From: Bacteroidia bacterium
Lineage (GTDB): Bacteria; Bacteroidota; Bacteroidia; SpSt-205
Reading direction: 5' to 3'
Assembly (NCBI GenBank): GCA_026414975.1
Contig: JAOAHZ010000002.1
Coordinates: forward strand, 62,001 to 126,000
Length of the DNA stretch: 64,000 nucleotides
The notes below the pieces were generated by a model that made no database searches, had not been told where the DNA came from, and was given only the letters and a program-made list of their open reading frames with translations. Position 1 is the stretch's first letter. The number at the start of each line of letters is the position of its first letter. Of the stretch, positions 16,267 through 24,600 are shown one piece after another. The translations under genes were made by a program, and so were the position numbers.

Positions 16267-17375
16267 AAGACATAGTGATTGTCGGAGCGGGTCCTGCGGG
16301 TGTAGCCTGCGCATGGCGCTTAGCCCAACTGGGCTACGAGCCTGTTTTGCTGGAAAAAGAGACCTTTCCCCGAGACAAAGTCTGCGGCGATGCTCTGAGT
16401 GGTAAAGTAGTCGCCCTTCTCCGAAAGTTAGGAGGGGATGCTATCTTGACAGATCTCCTCCAGCAACCCTTCGCTCACCCCGTAGAATACTTAGACTTCT
16501 TTAGCGGAAAGGGGGTGCGAGTACGCCTTAGGTTTCCGCCGCGCCTTGGCTATCCTCAAGGCTTTTTAGCCCCGAGGTACTGGTTTGACCAGTGGTTAGT
16601 TAGGCACCTGCCTACCTCAGTGCGACTCATCACAGGCTTCACTGTACAGCGACTCCAAAGAGAAGCTGATGTATGGATAGTTCATGGCTCAGAGGGCCGG
16701 AGTATCAAGGCTCGCTTCGTGGTAGGGGCTGATGGGACGACTTCTCGAGTAGCTCCCATCGTACATGCATATCATCGTATTCCGCGCCCAATAGTTTATC
16801 CTTCTGTACGCGGTTATATCAAGGGAGAACCGATAGAAGGACTTCAGCTACACTTCAAAAAGCCTTATTTGCCAGGATACCTGTGGAAGTTTCCTCTATC
16901 AGATAAGCGGTTGAATGTGGGTATGGCTCTGCCTACTGACTCCCTACGGCGGGCTAATCTATCACTGCGCAAACATGCGGCAGAGGTATTTCCTGAAGCG
17001 ACAGCGCTCGGAGGACATGGAATCCCAGTTGCTTTACAAAGCCGCCCTTTAGCTGCGCCGGGTTGTGCTCTTGTCGGGGATGCCGCCGCTTTAGCTGACC
17101 CCTTAACAGGTGAAGGCATCGGAAATGCCCTCCTCAGCGGAATCCGTCTCGCCGAGGCTCTCGCCCGTGTGCCCATCACCGAATGGGCTATCTCCGACTG
17201 GAACGCCCTATATGCACGGCCTCTCTACCAGGAGCTAAGCCAACAGTTCAGGCTAATGCGATTTCTGCATAAACTGGCCCGCTCAGCGTGGCGCTTGGAG
17301 ATGACTATAGCAGCTTTCAGCCTTTTGCCTATTGCCACTAAACCCCTACTGCGCTGGTATGGCGCAAAGGATTAG
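16245..17375 (+). CDS. Geranylgeranyl-reductase-family FAD-dependent oxidoreductase
   Basis: About 376 residues. The start is uncertain: GTG at 16245 or TTG at 16251, both overlapping the DUF4286 end at 16266; the frame stays open further upstream without looking like protein. The FAD dinucleotide motif is IVIVGAGPAGVACAWRLAQLG, followed by FPRDKVCGDALSGK, VVGADGTTS, and GDAAALADPLTGEGIGNAL near the end. The family includes geranylgeranyl reductases that saturate isoprenoid chains (quinones, lipids) and related flavin enzymes, so the exact substrate is open. Confidence 0.85.
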   Translation: MDLENGIKDIVIVGAGPAGVACAWRLAQLGYEPVLLEKETFPRDKVCGDALSGKVVALLRKLGGDAILTDLLQQPFAHPVEYLDFFSGKGVRVRLRFPPRLGYPQGFLAPRYWFDQWLVRHLPTSVRLITGFTVQRLQREADVWIVHGSEGRSIKARFVVGADGTTSRVAPIVHAYHRIPRPIVYPSVRGYIKGEPIEGLQLHFKKPYLPGYLWKFPLSDKRLNVGMALPTDSLRRANLSLRKHAAEVFPEATALGGHGIPVALQSRPLAAPGCALVGDAAALADPLTGEGIGNALLSGIRLAEALARVPITEWAISDWNALYARPLYQELSQQFRLMRFLHKLARSAWRLEMTIAAFSLLPIATKPLLRWYGAKD

Positions 17376-17574
17376 CGACTCTCTTGACAAAGAGCTGATT
17401 CCATCTTATACATGCTCCATGCTCCCTTCCTACCCGCCTATCTAAAGGTTTAGCTGCTCTTAAGCCCAGAGACCGCTTCAAAAAAGCGCTTCCGTAAGAG
17501 ATATCCACCTTTTCTCCCCATGAATTTGAGGAGAGTCTCTGGAAAAGAAGAGCCGATACCTCTTGAAGAAGTGG

Positions 17575-17583
17575 TACTTTTGC
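17575..17583 (+). promoter_or_regulatory. -7 box (TACTTTTGC) of the M23-LysM gene
   Basis: Three nucleotides (CCC) separate TTTG from the ATG at 17586. It decides the start over an in-frame ATG at 17520, which lies upstream of the box. Confidence 0.6.
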
Positions 17584-17585
17584 CC

Positions 17586-18410
17586 ATGCAGAGATTTATC
17601 TGGCTACTCTCTCTGCTACCTATCCAAAGCTGGGCTACAGACAGCACTCGGGCGACCTCCTCTCCCTCGGGAAAAGCCCTATATGCGGGTTTAGAGCGGT
17701 TATCTGAGGAACTGCCCCGTGTATGGTGGGACAGACAGTGGGTAAATGCCTGCCGACCCAAAGATATACGCTCCATTATAGCACCTGTACGCATTCGTTT
17801 AGAAGACTCTATGCAGGGCTTCCATTTTGTCGTGCCGGTAAAAGGGCGGGTGGCTTCTGGATTCGGCTATCGTCGGGGGTGGCAGTTTCACTTCGGTATA
17901 GACGTAGAGCTGCGAACAGGCGACACGGTGGTAGCAGCCATGGATGGAGAGGTCCGATTAGCTGGCTATGATCGCGGAGGATACGGCTACTTCTGCGTCA
18001 TAGCTCATCCAAACGGACTTGAGACCGTGTATGGGCACTTTTCTCGCCTATTAGTTGAAAAAGAGCAGCTAGTCAAAGCAGGAGACCCTATTGGCTTAGG
18101 AGGCAGTACAGGATACAGCACAGGGCCCCACCTTCACTTTGAGGTTCGGTTTATGGGAGAACCCATAGATGTGAGTAGCTTGCTAGACTTCGAGAATGGT
18201 GTTTTACTAGAGCGAGAGCTTCAGATTTCCGCAGAGAGTTTTGCTCATTTAGAGAGGATTCGTAGCATTGTATATCACACGGTGCGTTCGGGGGAATCTT
18301 TGTATTCCATCAGCCGTCGCTATGGTATTTCCATCAAGTATTTAGCGGCTCTCAACGGTCTTTCTCCACAAAGCATCTTGCGTCCCGGGCAGCGCCTTCG
18401 TGTGCGATGA
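17586..18410 (+). CDS. Exported M23 peptidoglycan endopeptidase with C-terminal LysM
   Basis: 274 residues. The signal peptide is RFIWLLSLLPIQSWA. The LytM/M23 domain (about 85-200) has the zinc ligands in FHFGIDVEL (H and D) and GPHLHFEVRF (HxH), with the glycine-rich core GGYGYFCVIAHPNGLETVYGH. A LysM domain closes the protein (YHTVRSGESLYSISRRYG ... LRPGQRLRVR). It should bind and cut peptidoglycan cross-links in the periplasm. Its stop overlaps the pth start by ATGA. Confidence 0.93.
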   Translation: MQRFIWLLSLLPIQSWATDSTRATSSPSGKALYAGLERLSEELPRVWWDRQWVNACRPKDIRSIIAPVRIRLEDSMQGFHFVVPVKGRVASGFGYRRGWQFHFGIDVELRTGDTVVAAMDGEVRLAGYDRGGYGYFCVIAHPNGLETVYGHFSRLLVEKEQLVKAGDPIGLGGSTGYSTGPHLHFEVRFMGEPIDVSSLLDFENGVLLERELQISAESFAHLERIRSIVYHTVRSGESLYSISRRYGISIKYLAALNGLSPQSILRPGQRLRVR

Positions 18411-19024
18411 AAAAGCGGGCTTTTTTTGGTTTGGGCAATCCCGGCAAGGAATACACCCTAACTCGACATAATGTTGGATATCGCTGCGTTGAAGCTTTAG
18501 CGTCCCGCCTTCAAGCCCCTCCCTTCGTGCCAGCTCGGTATGCTGACACGACTCAAATAAGCTGGCATGGCATCCAATGGTATCTATTCCGCCCCACTAC
18601 CTACATGAATCTTTCAGGAGATGCTGTAGCGTACTGGATAGATAAGTTAGCCTTAGAGCCGTCGGATTTTATAGTGATTGTGGATGAGCTACAGCTTCCC
18701 GTAGGTAGCATGCGCCTCAACCCTAAGGGCACTCATGGGGGCCATAACGGCCTCGCTCATATCATCCAGCGATTAGGACGGACAGATTTTCCTCGGCTGA
18801 GGATTGGGATCGGGCGCGATTTTGCCAAAGGCAAGCAGGTAGATTACGTACTATCTTCATTCACACCAGAGCAAGAAGCTGCCTTTCAGAGACTCCTTCC
18901 CAAAGCGGTGGAATGCCTAATTCAGTGGGCCATAGAGGGCATAGACAAAGCAATGAGCACCTACAACCGGCGTTTTTCCACAGCTTCCCCTTCATCCTCC
19001 ATCCAATCATCACCGCCTGATTGA
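18407..19024 (+). CDS. pth: Peptidyl-tRNA hydrolase
   Basis: 205 residues. It frees tRNA from dropped-off peptidyl-tRNA. Signatures are FGLGNPGKEYTLTRHNVGY with the catalytic His, PTTYMNLSGDAV, DELQLPVGSMRLNPKGTHGGHNGL and RLRIGIGRD. The last 20 residues (Ser/Pro-rich) exceed the usual end. It is coupled to the M23 gene by a 4-bp overlap. Confidence 0.96.
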   Translation: MKKRAFFGLGNPGKEYTLTRHNVGYRCVEALASRLQAPPFVPARYADTTQISWHGIQWYLFRPTTYMNLSGDAVAYWIDKLALEPSDFIVIVDELQLPVGSMRLNPKGTHGGHNGLAHIIQRLGRTDFPRLRIGIGRDFAKGKQVDYVLSSFTPEQEAAFQRLLPKAVECLIQWAIEGIDKAMSTYNRRFSTASPSSSIQSSPPD

Positions 19025-19070
19025 TTTCCCCAATCATCCCGCTAAGCCGAAAGCTTGGCAGATTTGTTCT

Positions 19071-19661
19071 ATGGAATTCTCGCTTGAGAAGGGGCTACAC
19101 CTTCATAAGGTAAGACTGGTGAAAACCTTATTTGCGCTGAGCCTTATTTTAGCAAGCAGCGGAGTCCTATTGAGCTGCTCGTACAAATCGCATTCCACCT
19201 CCAACAAGAGAATCTCCAAATCCTTCCCCTACGAGGAGGTTGTACGCGTTGCCCGTAGCTACTTAGGCACACCCTATCGGTATGGAGGTATGGATAAAAA
19301 TGGGATGGACTGTTCAGGATTGGTTTGCCGGGTCTATGCTGAAGCGGTCGGCTTAAGGCTCCCTCGTACGGCAGATGCCCAAGCCCTTCGGGGACAGCCG
19401 GTTCAGAAAGAGAGACTACAACCAGGTGACCTGGTTTTCTTCAGGGAGCCTCGTAGCCGGACTATCACTCATGTGGGTATTGTGCATAAGGTAGAAGGTG
19501 GGGATATCAAATTCATTCATGCTGCTTCAGGTCGTCGGCGAGTCGTGGAAGATAGCCTGATGGACCCGCACTGGAAGGAACGGTTTGTGGGTGGACGCCG
19601 CGTGATCTCTCCATCAAGAGCCGACGCACGCGGCGGTCCACTGGGAAAGTCAAAGCCATAA
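19071..19661 (+). CDS. NlpC/P60-family lipoprotein peptidase
   Basis: 196 residues from the first ATG. The signal sequence ends in a lipobox (SSGVLLSC). The NlpC/P60 domain has the catalytic Cys in GMDCSGLVCRVY, the His in THVGIVHKV, and a third polar residue in FIHAASGRR. It should cleave peptide stems of peptidoglycan at the outer membrane. The final 149 bp overlap the convergent NUDIX gene; that part codes for a basic tail past the domain. With M23 and pth it forms a same-strand group. Confidence 0.92.
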   Translation: MEFSLEKGLHLHKVRLVKTLFALSLILASSGVLLSCSYKSHSTSNKRISKSFPYEEVVRVARSYLGTPYRYGGMDKNGMDCSGLVCRVYAEAVGLRLPRTADAQALRGQPVQKERLQPGDLVFFREPRSRTITHVGIVHKVEGGDIKFIHAASGRRRVVEDSLMDPHWKERFVGGRRVISPSRADARGGPLGKSKP

Positions 19662-19995
19662 AATCAGGCAAGAGCCAGCGGAGCTTAGTCCGAGGACCAA
19701 GAGCCTGCGGGACATCCGCTAAGTCAACTGTATAATACACGGATAGCAGGCGGGCGTTTTCATGATAGTAAGAGCGCTGGTAAAAGTCATTTACATAAAA
19801 AAGCTGATACGAGGCGGCTGAGGTGCCTAACTCCTCCTTAAGTTCCCTTTGTAGAGCTTCTGTGAGCCCTTCGCAAGGTTCTACCCCTCCCCCTGGAAAC
19901 TTCGTGATCCAGCTCCCCTGAAAATACTCCTCCAAAACGAGGTAACGCCCCGCATGATCTGAAATAAGGGCATAAACGCGAACTATCCAGCACAT
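19513..19995 (-). CDS. NUDIX hydrolase
   Basis: 160 residues. The Nudix box reads GGGVEPCEGLTEALQRELKEELG, matching GX5EX7REUXEEXGU, with a hydrophobic beta-strand start (WIVRVYALISD). It hydrolyses some nucleoside-diphosphate derivative; the substrate cannot be read. The final 45 or so residues (VDRRVRRLLMERSRGVHPQTV...) are beyond the fold and lie antisense to nlpC. Its ATG directly follows the TGA of the aminopeptidase gene, so it is the second gene of that transcript. Confidence 0.9.
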   Translation of the reverse strand: MCWIVRVYALISDHAGRYLVLEEYFQGSWITKFPGGGVEPCEGLTEALQRELKEELGTSAASYQLFYVNDFYQRSYYHENARLLSVYYTVDLADVPQALGPRTKLRWLLPDFMALTFPVDRRVRRLLMERSRGVHPQTVPSSAGPSGYLPRLADDLKQHE

Positions 19996-22386
19996 TCACG
20001 AGCTGCGTTGATAGAAGGTAGGAGCCCGGTACTCAAAAAGCGGAGCTATAAGGGCCTTTTCGGTAGGAGTCCAACTTTGCCGCTGATAGTACTCCATGAG
20101 AGTCTGGCGATAGCGCGTCTGCTGCATCCAGTACTCCACGACCTCCCGAGCTACGGCAGCAAGGCGATTATTCGTGGAAAGAAGGGCCTCAAAGAGATGC
20201 GGTAAAAGCTCAGCTGGCATGGCATTGAGGGATTTGAGCGTCCTAAGGGCATTTTGGCGCGTGCGAAACTCAAAACTTGGACTGGCATAATCTACCAACT
20301 TCTCAATCGCTGTTCGATCGCCATTCAGAGCAGCCACCTCTAAGTGCTTGATGCGGACATTATGCCCTACAATCCCTAGAGTGCCAGACGTCAAGCGAAG
20401 ATACTCGGGCACTCGCCGAGGAAAGGCTTCGCTAAGTCGCTCCAAAGCATAACTCTGCACTACATAAGAAGAGTCTTCTAAAAGCTTTTCCAGTGCAGGA
20501 CGCAGGGTCGCCGGAATAGGGTTTAGATTCGCTAATACCGCAAATCGCACTTGGGGATGGGGATCTTGGAGAACTTCTTTCAGAAACTCCAAGCTGGCAG
20601 GGTCGCTAGCAAGCTGGGCTGCAATCTCGGCCCGCATACCCCAGAAAGTTTCTCGTTTGTAAGCCATTTTGAGAGCCTCTCTCTTTACCGCTGCTGGCAC
20701 TCGCCGCAGTCCAAGAAGAGCATCGTATCGGTCTAACAGCCCCGGCGCCCGCTCTAACTGAGCTAAAAGCTCTCCCACCTCTTTATCGAAGGTAATCTGC
20801 TTTAGTATCCACCCTCCAACATCAAACAGCGTAAAGGCGATAGGCTTACGACTGGGATTGGGTATCTCTACGATTTCGCGCCGCTCGGCTATCCAAGCCC
20901 GTAGCGTATCGTAGCTTCCATCCCGATAATGTACAGCGAAGGTTATAGGCATCTTAAAGAAGCCGAGACTGGTGTCCTGAATCTGCTCTACAATGAACTG
21001 GGTGTAAGCTTTCCCCTCCCGCTCTATGCTCTGGTAGCGCACCCGATAGTGTGGCTCACCCCCTCTGTAGAGCCACTGCTGGAAGAACCAGTCTGGACTC
21101 AGCCCAGCCGCATCTTGAAAGGCTTGGTATAAATCGTTGGTCTCTACGACATCGTAAGGATGCTTCTTCAAATAGTGAGTGATGACTCGGCGATAAATCG
21201 ACTCACCAAAGGTATAACGCATCATATCCAAGACGGCTGAGCCTTTCTGATAAATCCGAGCGTAACCAGGATTAGGATGAACGATGGGGAGGTTGTCCTT
21301 CTGACTGGCGGAGAGAGCGAGGTTATGCTCCGTACGTCGCCCCCAAGCGTATGCATCAGGGCCTAAAAGTTGCCCTACAATAAAGCGTGCATAATGCGTG
21401 GCAAAGCTCTCCTGCAGCCATAAGTGAGCAAAACTGCGCGCCGTTACATAGTCCCCAAACCACTGATGAGCCAGTTCGTGAGCATTGACTTCCACGTAAC
21501 TGCGGTCCAGATAACCTCGCTCATCTACATGATAGAAGTCACCAAATACGGTCGCCGTGGTATTTTCCATAGCTCCGTAGATATAGTCGGATACAGGTAC
21601 TTGAGCATATCTTTCCCAGGGGAAAGGTACTCCTAACTCGTCTTCCAGTTTCTCTATCATTTCCACGGAGTAACGGTAGGTGGGTTCTAAGCAGCACTGC
21701 CGCCGATCCGGGTAGTAATACAGCCAAAGTGGAAGGCCTCGGCTCGTTTGTCTGCGTTCTATGCCGTATTCTCCAATAGCTATCATCAAAAGATAGAGAC
21801 TGTGTGGCTTTTGCATGCGATAATGCCAAGTAAGGGAGCCATCCGGGTTTCGGAGGGTATCTATGAGCGTTCCGTTTGAGAGAACTTGATACCTGGCATC
21901 AAAAGTGATAAGCGTTTCAGTGATGAGCTTATCATTCGGATCATCGTAAGCGGGGATCCAATGGCGATGATCGGTAGCTTGGCCTTGACTCCAGATTTGC
22001 TTGCGAGCCCGACCTGTTTTATCCTTCCAGCCGATGAAGTACAATCCCTTTCGGGGAGTAGCCATGTACCGTATCGTAACCGAATCGCGCACGCCCATTG
22101 GCAGCGGAGCTGAAAATCGTAGGATAAGCTGCTCCCCAGTCGTGCGAAATTGAATAGGCTGGTCACGATGACGAACGTCTTCTACATCAATTCGCACCGC
22201 ATCTAATATGAGACTATCCAGAGCAGGTCGCAGGGGGACGAAAACATGTGTAACGAGTCCATACACAATACCCTGCTCGGGAGCAAAACGCACCTGCAGG
22301 CGCATATGCTGCATATCTACGAGCCGCTCGCGCGGGACGACCTGCTGCGCCCACAGCAGGACGAAGCTTATACTCAGTCTAAACAT
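19996..22386 (-). CDS. M1-family zinc aminopeptidase with HEAT-like C-terminus
   Basis: 796 residues from the ATG at 22386, chosen because a TACCTTTGC box lies 4 nt before it. A signal peptide (SISFVLLWAQQ) implies export. The M1 catalytic domain has the exopeptidase motif GAMENTTAT and the zinc motif HELAHQW (first His near residue 303) with the third ligand in WLQESFATHY. After about residue 530 the chain becomes short helical repeats (DPHPQVRFAVLANLNPIP, DSSYVVQSYALERLSEAF) typical of HEAT arrays. It should trim N-terminal residues of peptides in the periplasm. Confidence 0.93.
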   Translation of the reverse strand: MFRLSISFVLLWAQQVVPRERLVDMQHMRLQVRFAPEQGIVYGLVTHVFVPLRPALDSLILDAVRIDVEDVRHRDQPIQFRTTGEQLILRFSAPLPMGVRDSVTIRYMATPRKGLYFIGWKDKTGRARKQIWSQGQATDHRHWIPAYDDPNDKLITETLITFDARYQVLSNGTLIDTLRNPDGSLTWHYRMQKPHSLYLLMIAIGEYGIERRQTSRGLPLWLYYYPDRRQCCLEPTYRYSVEMIEKLEDELGVPFPWERYAQVPVSDYIYGAMENTTATVFGDFYHVDERGYLDRSYVEVNAHELAHQWFGDYVTARSFAHLWLQESFATHYARFIVGQLLGPDAYAWGRRTEHNLALSASQKDNLPIVHPNPGYARIYQKGSAVLDMMRYTFGESIYRRVITHYLKKHPYDVVETNDLYQAFQDAAGLSPDWFFQQWLYRGGEPHYRVRYQSIEREGKAYTQFIVEQIQDTSLGFFKMPITFAVHYRDGSYDTLRAWIAERREIVEIPNPSRKPIAFTLFDVGGWILKQITFDKEVGELLAQLERAPGLLDRYDALLGLRRVPAAVKREALKMAYKRETFWGMRAEIAAQLASDPASLEFLKEVLQDPHPQVRFAVLANLNPIPATLRPALEKLLEDSSYVVQSYALERLSEAFPRRVPEYLRLTSGTLGIVGHNVRIKHLEVAALNGDRTAIEKLVDYASPSFEFRTRQNALRTLKSLNAMPAELLPHLFEALLSTNNRLAAVAREVVEYWMQQTRYRQTLMEYYQRQSWTPTEKALIAPLFEYRAPTFYQRSS

Positions 22387-22870
22387 ACAGCAAAGGTATA
22401 TGCGATCCATCGCTAAGTGCCGAAGGGGTTGTTGGCTCCCGTAGAGACCATCCAGAACAGAGGCCTAACCTGTATAGCTCCAAGAGGATTTTATCATGGG
22501 CTGATCCAACCGTGCCTCGTATGAAATGCCGTTCGCGGCGATAACACCGTGGTGCTTCTATCAGGTATCCGACCGACACCTGTGAGAGGGTGCGCATCCC
22601 GCAAAATCTCGTCCATGGACTTCGGTACCTTGGCAATGAAGGACATACTCATCATGGCATACTGATTCAGGTGCCTGCGACCTATCATCTCCCCGACGGA
22701 GGTCATATAAACATGATAGCCGACATCTACGGAGATGGGGATAATGATCTGGCTCTCCTACCGCCCCTTTCGAGAGAACCTACTACCCTTCTGGCATAAC
22801 CATCAATGGCCTTGAGCCGATAGCGGATGCTCAAGTAAAAATCTGGCATAACATGATACACCTCTCGGGT
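22387..22870. other. 484-nt gap between dapB and the aminopeptidase gene, no gene recognised
   Basis: The first few bases hold the aminopeptidase promoter. The rest has only short open frames. A minus-strand frame at about 22494-22740 reads protein-like in part (IGRRHLNQYAMMSMSFIAKV) and a plus frame at 22590-22799 contains GDGDNDLAL, but neither matches a family I know and both lack a sensible start. An 11-bp direct repeat TCTGGCATAAC occurs near 22790 and 22842. It may be gene debris or an RNA gene; the conserved cores of tmRNA, RNase P RNA and SRP RNA were looked for and not seen. Confidence 0.4.
22390..22398 (-). promoter_or_regulatory. -7 box (TACCTTTGC) of the M1 aminopeptidase gene
   Basis: TTTG ends 4 nt before the ATG at 22386. 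Confidence 0.6.
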
Positions 22871-23557
22871 TCAAAGTGCCTGATTACTCATACGGCCTGA
22901 ACTCAATGCTTCTTCAAAAGACCCCACGAAACGCTGCTGTTGAAGGAGCCATTGAGCGGCCCACAAAGCTCCTTCAGCAAATACGATTCTATCATGCGCC
23001 CGATGTAGCAGTTCTACCTCTTCACCCGGGCCACTGAGGAGTATCCGATGTTCCCCAACCACCTCTCCAAGGCGAAGGCTATAAATGGTTTTTAGAGCAG
23101 GGAAATGACGACGCAATTCAAGGGCTGTACCGCTGGGTGCATCCTTTTTATGGCGGTGATGGGTTTCTACAAGGGCTGCCTCCCAGTCTGAAAGCTGACC
23201 CCACATCTGAAAAATGGCTCGTATAGCTGATTTCAGCAGCAACACCCCTCGGCTGAAGTTACCGCCCCAAAGCCAGCGGGCATTAGGGGTGGTTTCTGCT
23301 AATCGTCGTAAATCGGGCAGGCGCTCATACCACCCCGTCGTTCCCGTTACAAGTGGAATAGAGCGGTGCAGGCAGGCTTCTACGAGAGCGGGCACTTGGC
23401 TTGGATGGGAAAAGTCTATAACTACCTCTACGGACAGTGTCCCCCAAAGCTCCGGAGAAAGCCGCCCCACGTGTGAAGCGATGGAGTAGCCCTTCTGAAG
23501 AGCAAGGGTAGCAAGGGTGTGCCCCATGCGTCCGGTTCCCACTATGGCGAGCCGCAT
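22871..23557 (-). CDS. dapB: 4-hydroxy-tetrahydrodipicolinate reductase DapB
   Basis: 228 residues from the ATG at 23557, where the nucleotide-binding motif begins (LAIVGTGRMGHTL); a longer frame upstream includes the promoter. Other signatures are VVIDFSHPSQVPALVEAC, VTGTTGW, NFSRGVLLL and ETHHRHKKDAPSGTA with catalytic His and Lys. It makes tetrahydrodipicolinate for lysine and diaminopimelate. The chain is a little shorter than the E. coli enzyme, as is common in this phylum. Confidence 0.94.
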   Translation of the reverse strand: MRLAIVGTGRMGHTLATLALQKGYSIASHVGRLSPELWGTLSVEVVIDFSHPSQVPALVEACLHRSIPLVTGTTGWYERLPDLRRLAETTPNARWLWGGNFSRGVLLLKSAIRAIFQMWGQLSDWEAALVETHHRHKKDAPSGTALELRRHFPALKTIYSLRLGEVVGEHRILLSGPGEEVELLHRAHDRIVFAEGALWAAQWLLQQQRFVGSFEEALSSGRMSNQAL

Positions 23558-23559
23558 AA

Positions 23560-23568
23560 GCAAAAGTA
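23560..23568 (-). promoter_or_regulatory. -7 box (TACTTTTGC) of dapB
   Basis: TTTG ends 3 nt before the dapB ATG. Only 6 bp separate it from the divergent box at 23575, so the two promoters interleave. Confidence 0.6.
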
Positions 23569-23574
23569 TAGCCC

Positions 23575-23582
23575 TACCTTTG
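23575..23582 (+). promoter_or_regulatory. -7 box (TACCTTTG) of the DAHP synthase gene
   Basis: Lies 25 nt before the ATG at 23608, leaving a short 5' leader. This is an exception to the near-leaderless pattern in the window. Confidence 0.5.
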
Positions 23583-23607
23583 TTCAGTTTCTGTTTAAGG
23601 TGAAAGT

Positions 23608-24600
23608 ATGTGGCTCCTCTTGAGAATGGATACCCCCCCTGATGGTATCCTAAAAGCCCTGCGTAGTTTAGCAATAGAGGCCCAAGCCCATCGCCTCGGC
23701 AATCGCTGGGCTATTGAGCTTCAGGGAAACGGCTATTTACCGGAGATGCTCCTCCGATACGAGGAGGTTGAACGAATCCTACCCGACGACACTCCCTACC
23801 CTCTTGTACAACGATGGAATGGCTCTGTGGAGCTACCCTCATGGAAACGCAGGGAAAAGCTACTTTGGATTGCGGGACCCTGTAGCGTAGAAAATAAAGC
23901 CCAGCTCTTGTCTTTAGCTCAAGACCTAAAGTCGCTGGGCGTGCATGTTCTCAGAGGAGGGGCCTTCAAAGCTCGCACCTCTCCCTACTCCTTTCAGGGC
24001 TTGGGCGAAGTAGCTCTGGAGTGGCTCCTTGAAGCCCGATCCCTTATAGGTCTGCCCATTTGCGTAGAGATTTTGAGCGAGAAGCATCTCCCGCTGTATG
24101 AGCAGGTGGATATTCTCCAGATAGGTGCTCGTAATATGGACCACTACTGGCTTCTCAAAGAAGTTGGATCCACCCAAAAACCTGTCTTGCTTAAGCGCAA
24201 TCCACAAGCTACGATAGAAGAATGGCTGTTAGCGGCTGAATATCTCCTTCTCCATGGTTCGCCTTGGGTACTCCTGTGCGAGCGCGGTATTCGCACGTTT
24301 GAAAGAAGTACTCGGTATATGTTGGATGTCGGGGCTATCCCTGTCGTGCAGCGCCAAACGCTTTTGCCCGTTATCGCCGACCCATCCCATGCCGCTGGAC
24401 ACTGGCGCTACGTGGAGCCCTTAGCCCTCTCCGCAGTGGGCGCCGGAGCCGAAGGGCTAATAGTAGAAGTCCACCCAGACCCTCTGCAAGCTCAATCTGA
24501 CTCAGCTCAGCAGCTTACCTTGGACCAATTCATCTTGCTCTATCAGCGAGCTAATGCCCTCTTTTCAGCTCGCTTAGGGCACCTCACACAGCCAGTCTAA
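23608..24600 (+). CDS. aroF: 3-deoxy-7-phosphoheptulonate synthase, type I-beta
   Basis: 330 residues. An N-terminal ferredoxin/ACT-like segment of about 85 residues precedes the TIM barrel, as in the Thermotoga-type enzyme. The barrel has WIAGPCSVENKAQL, LRGGAFKARTSPYSFQGLG, ILQIGARNMDHYWLLKE, KRNPQATIEEWLLAAEY, CERGIRTFE, IADPSHAAGHW and the ending IVEVHPDPLQAQSD. It joins phosphoenolpyruvate and erythrose 4-phosphate at the entry to the shikimate pathway. The last 27 bp overlap the convergent phosphorylase gene. The symbol follows common usage and is not certain. Confidence 0.94.
   Translation: MWLLLRMDTPPDGILKALRSLAIEAQAHRLGNRWAIELQGNGYLPEMLLRYEEVERILPDDTPYPLVQRWNGSVELPSWKRREKLLWIAGPCSVENKAQLLSLAQDLKSLGVHVLRGGAFKARTSPYSFQGLGEVALEWLLEARSLIGLPICVEILSEKHLPLYEQVDILQIGARNMDHYWLLKEVGSTQKPVLLKRNPQATIEEWLLAAEYLLLHGSPWVLLCERGIRTFERSTRYMLDVGAIPVVQRQTLLPVIADPSHAAGHWRYVEPLALSAVGAGAEGLIVEVHPDPLQAQSDSAQQLTLDQFILLYQRANALFSARLGHLTQPV

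Noticed and set aside
17468-17540. Inverted repeat CCAGAGAC ... GTCTCTGG upstream of the M23 gene
   Set aside because: Only 8 bp with a long spacer and upstream of the likely transcription start; too weak to call an operator or leader structure.
22590-22799. Plus-strand frame containing GDGDNDLAL, like an FG-GAP/VCBS calcium loop
   Set aside because: A single loop-like string without flanking repeats, signal peptide or start context; chance similarity is more likely.
22387-22870. tmRNA, RNase P RNA or SRP RNA
   Set aside because: None of the conserved cores (GGATTCGAC start or tag and T-arm, GAGGAAAGTCC, GGTCAGGTCCGGAAGG) is present on either strand.
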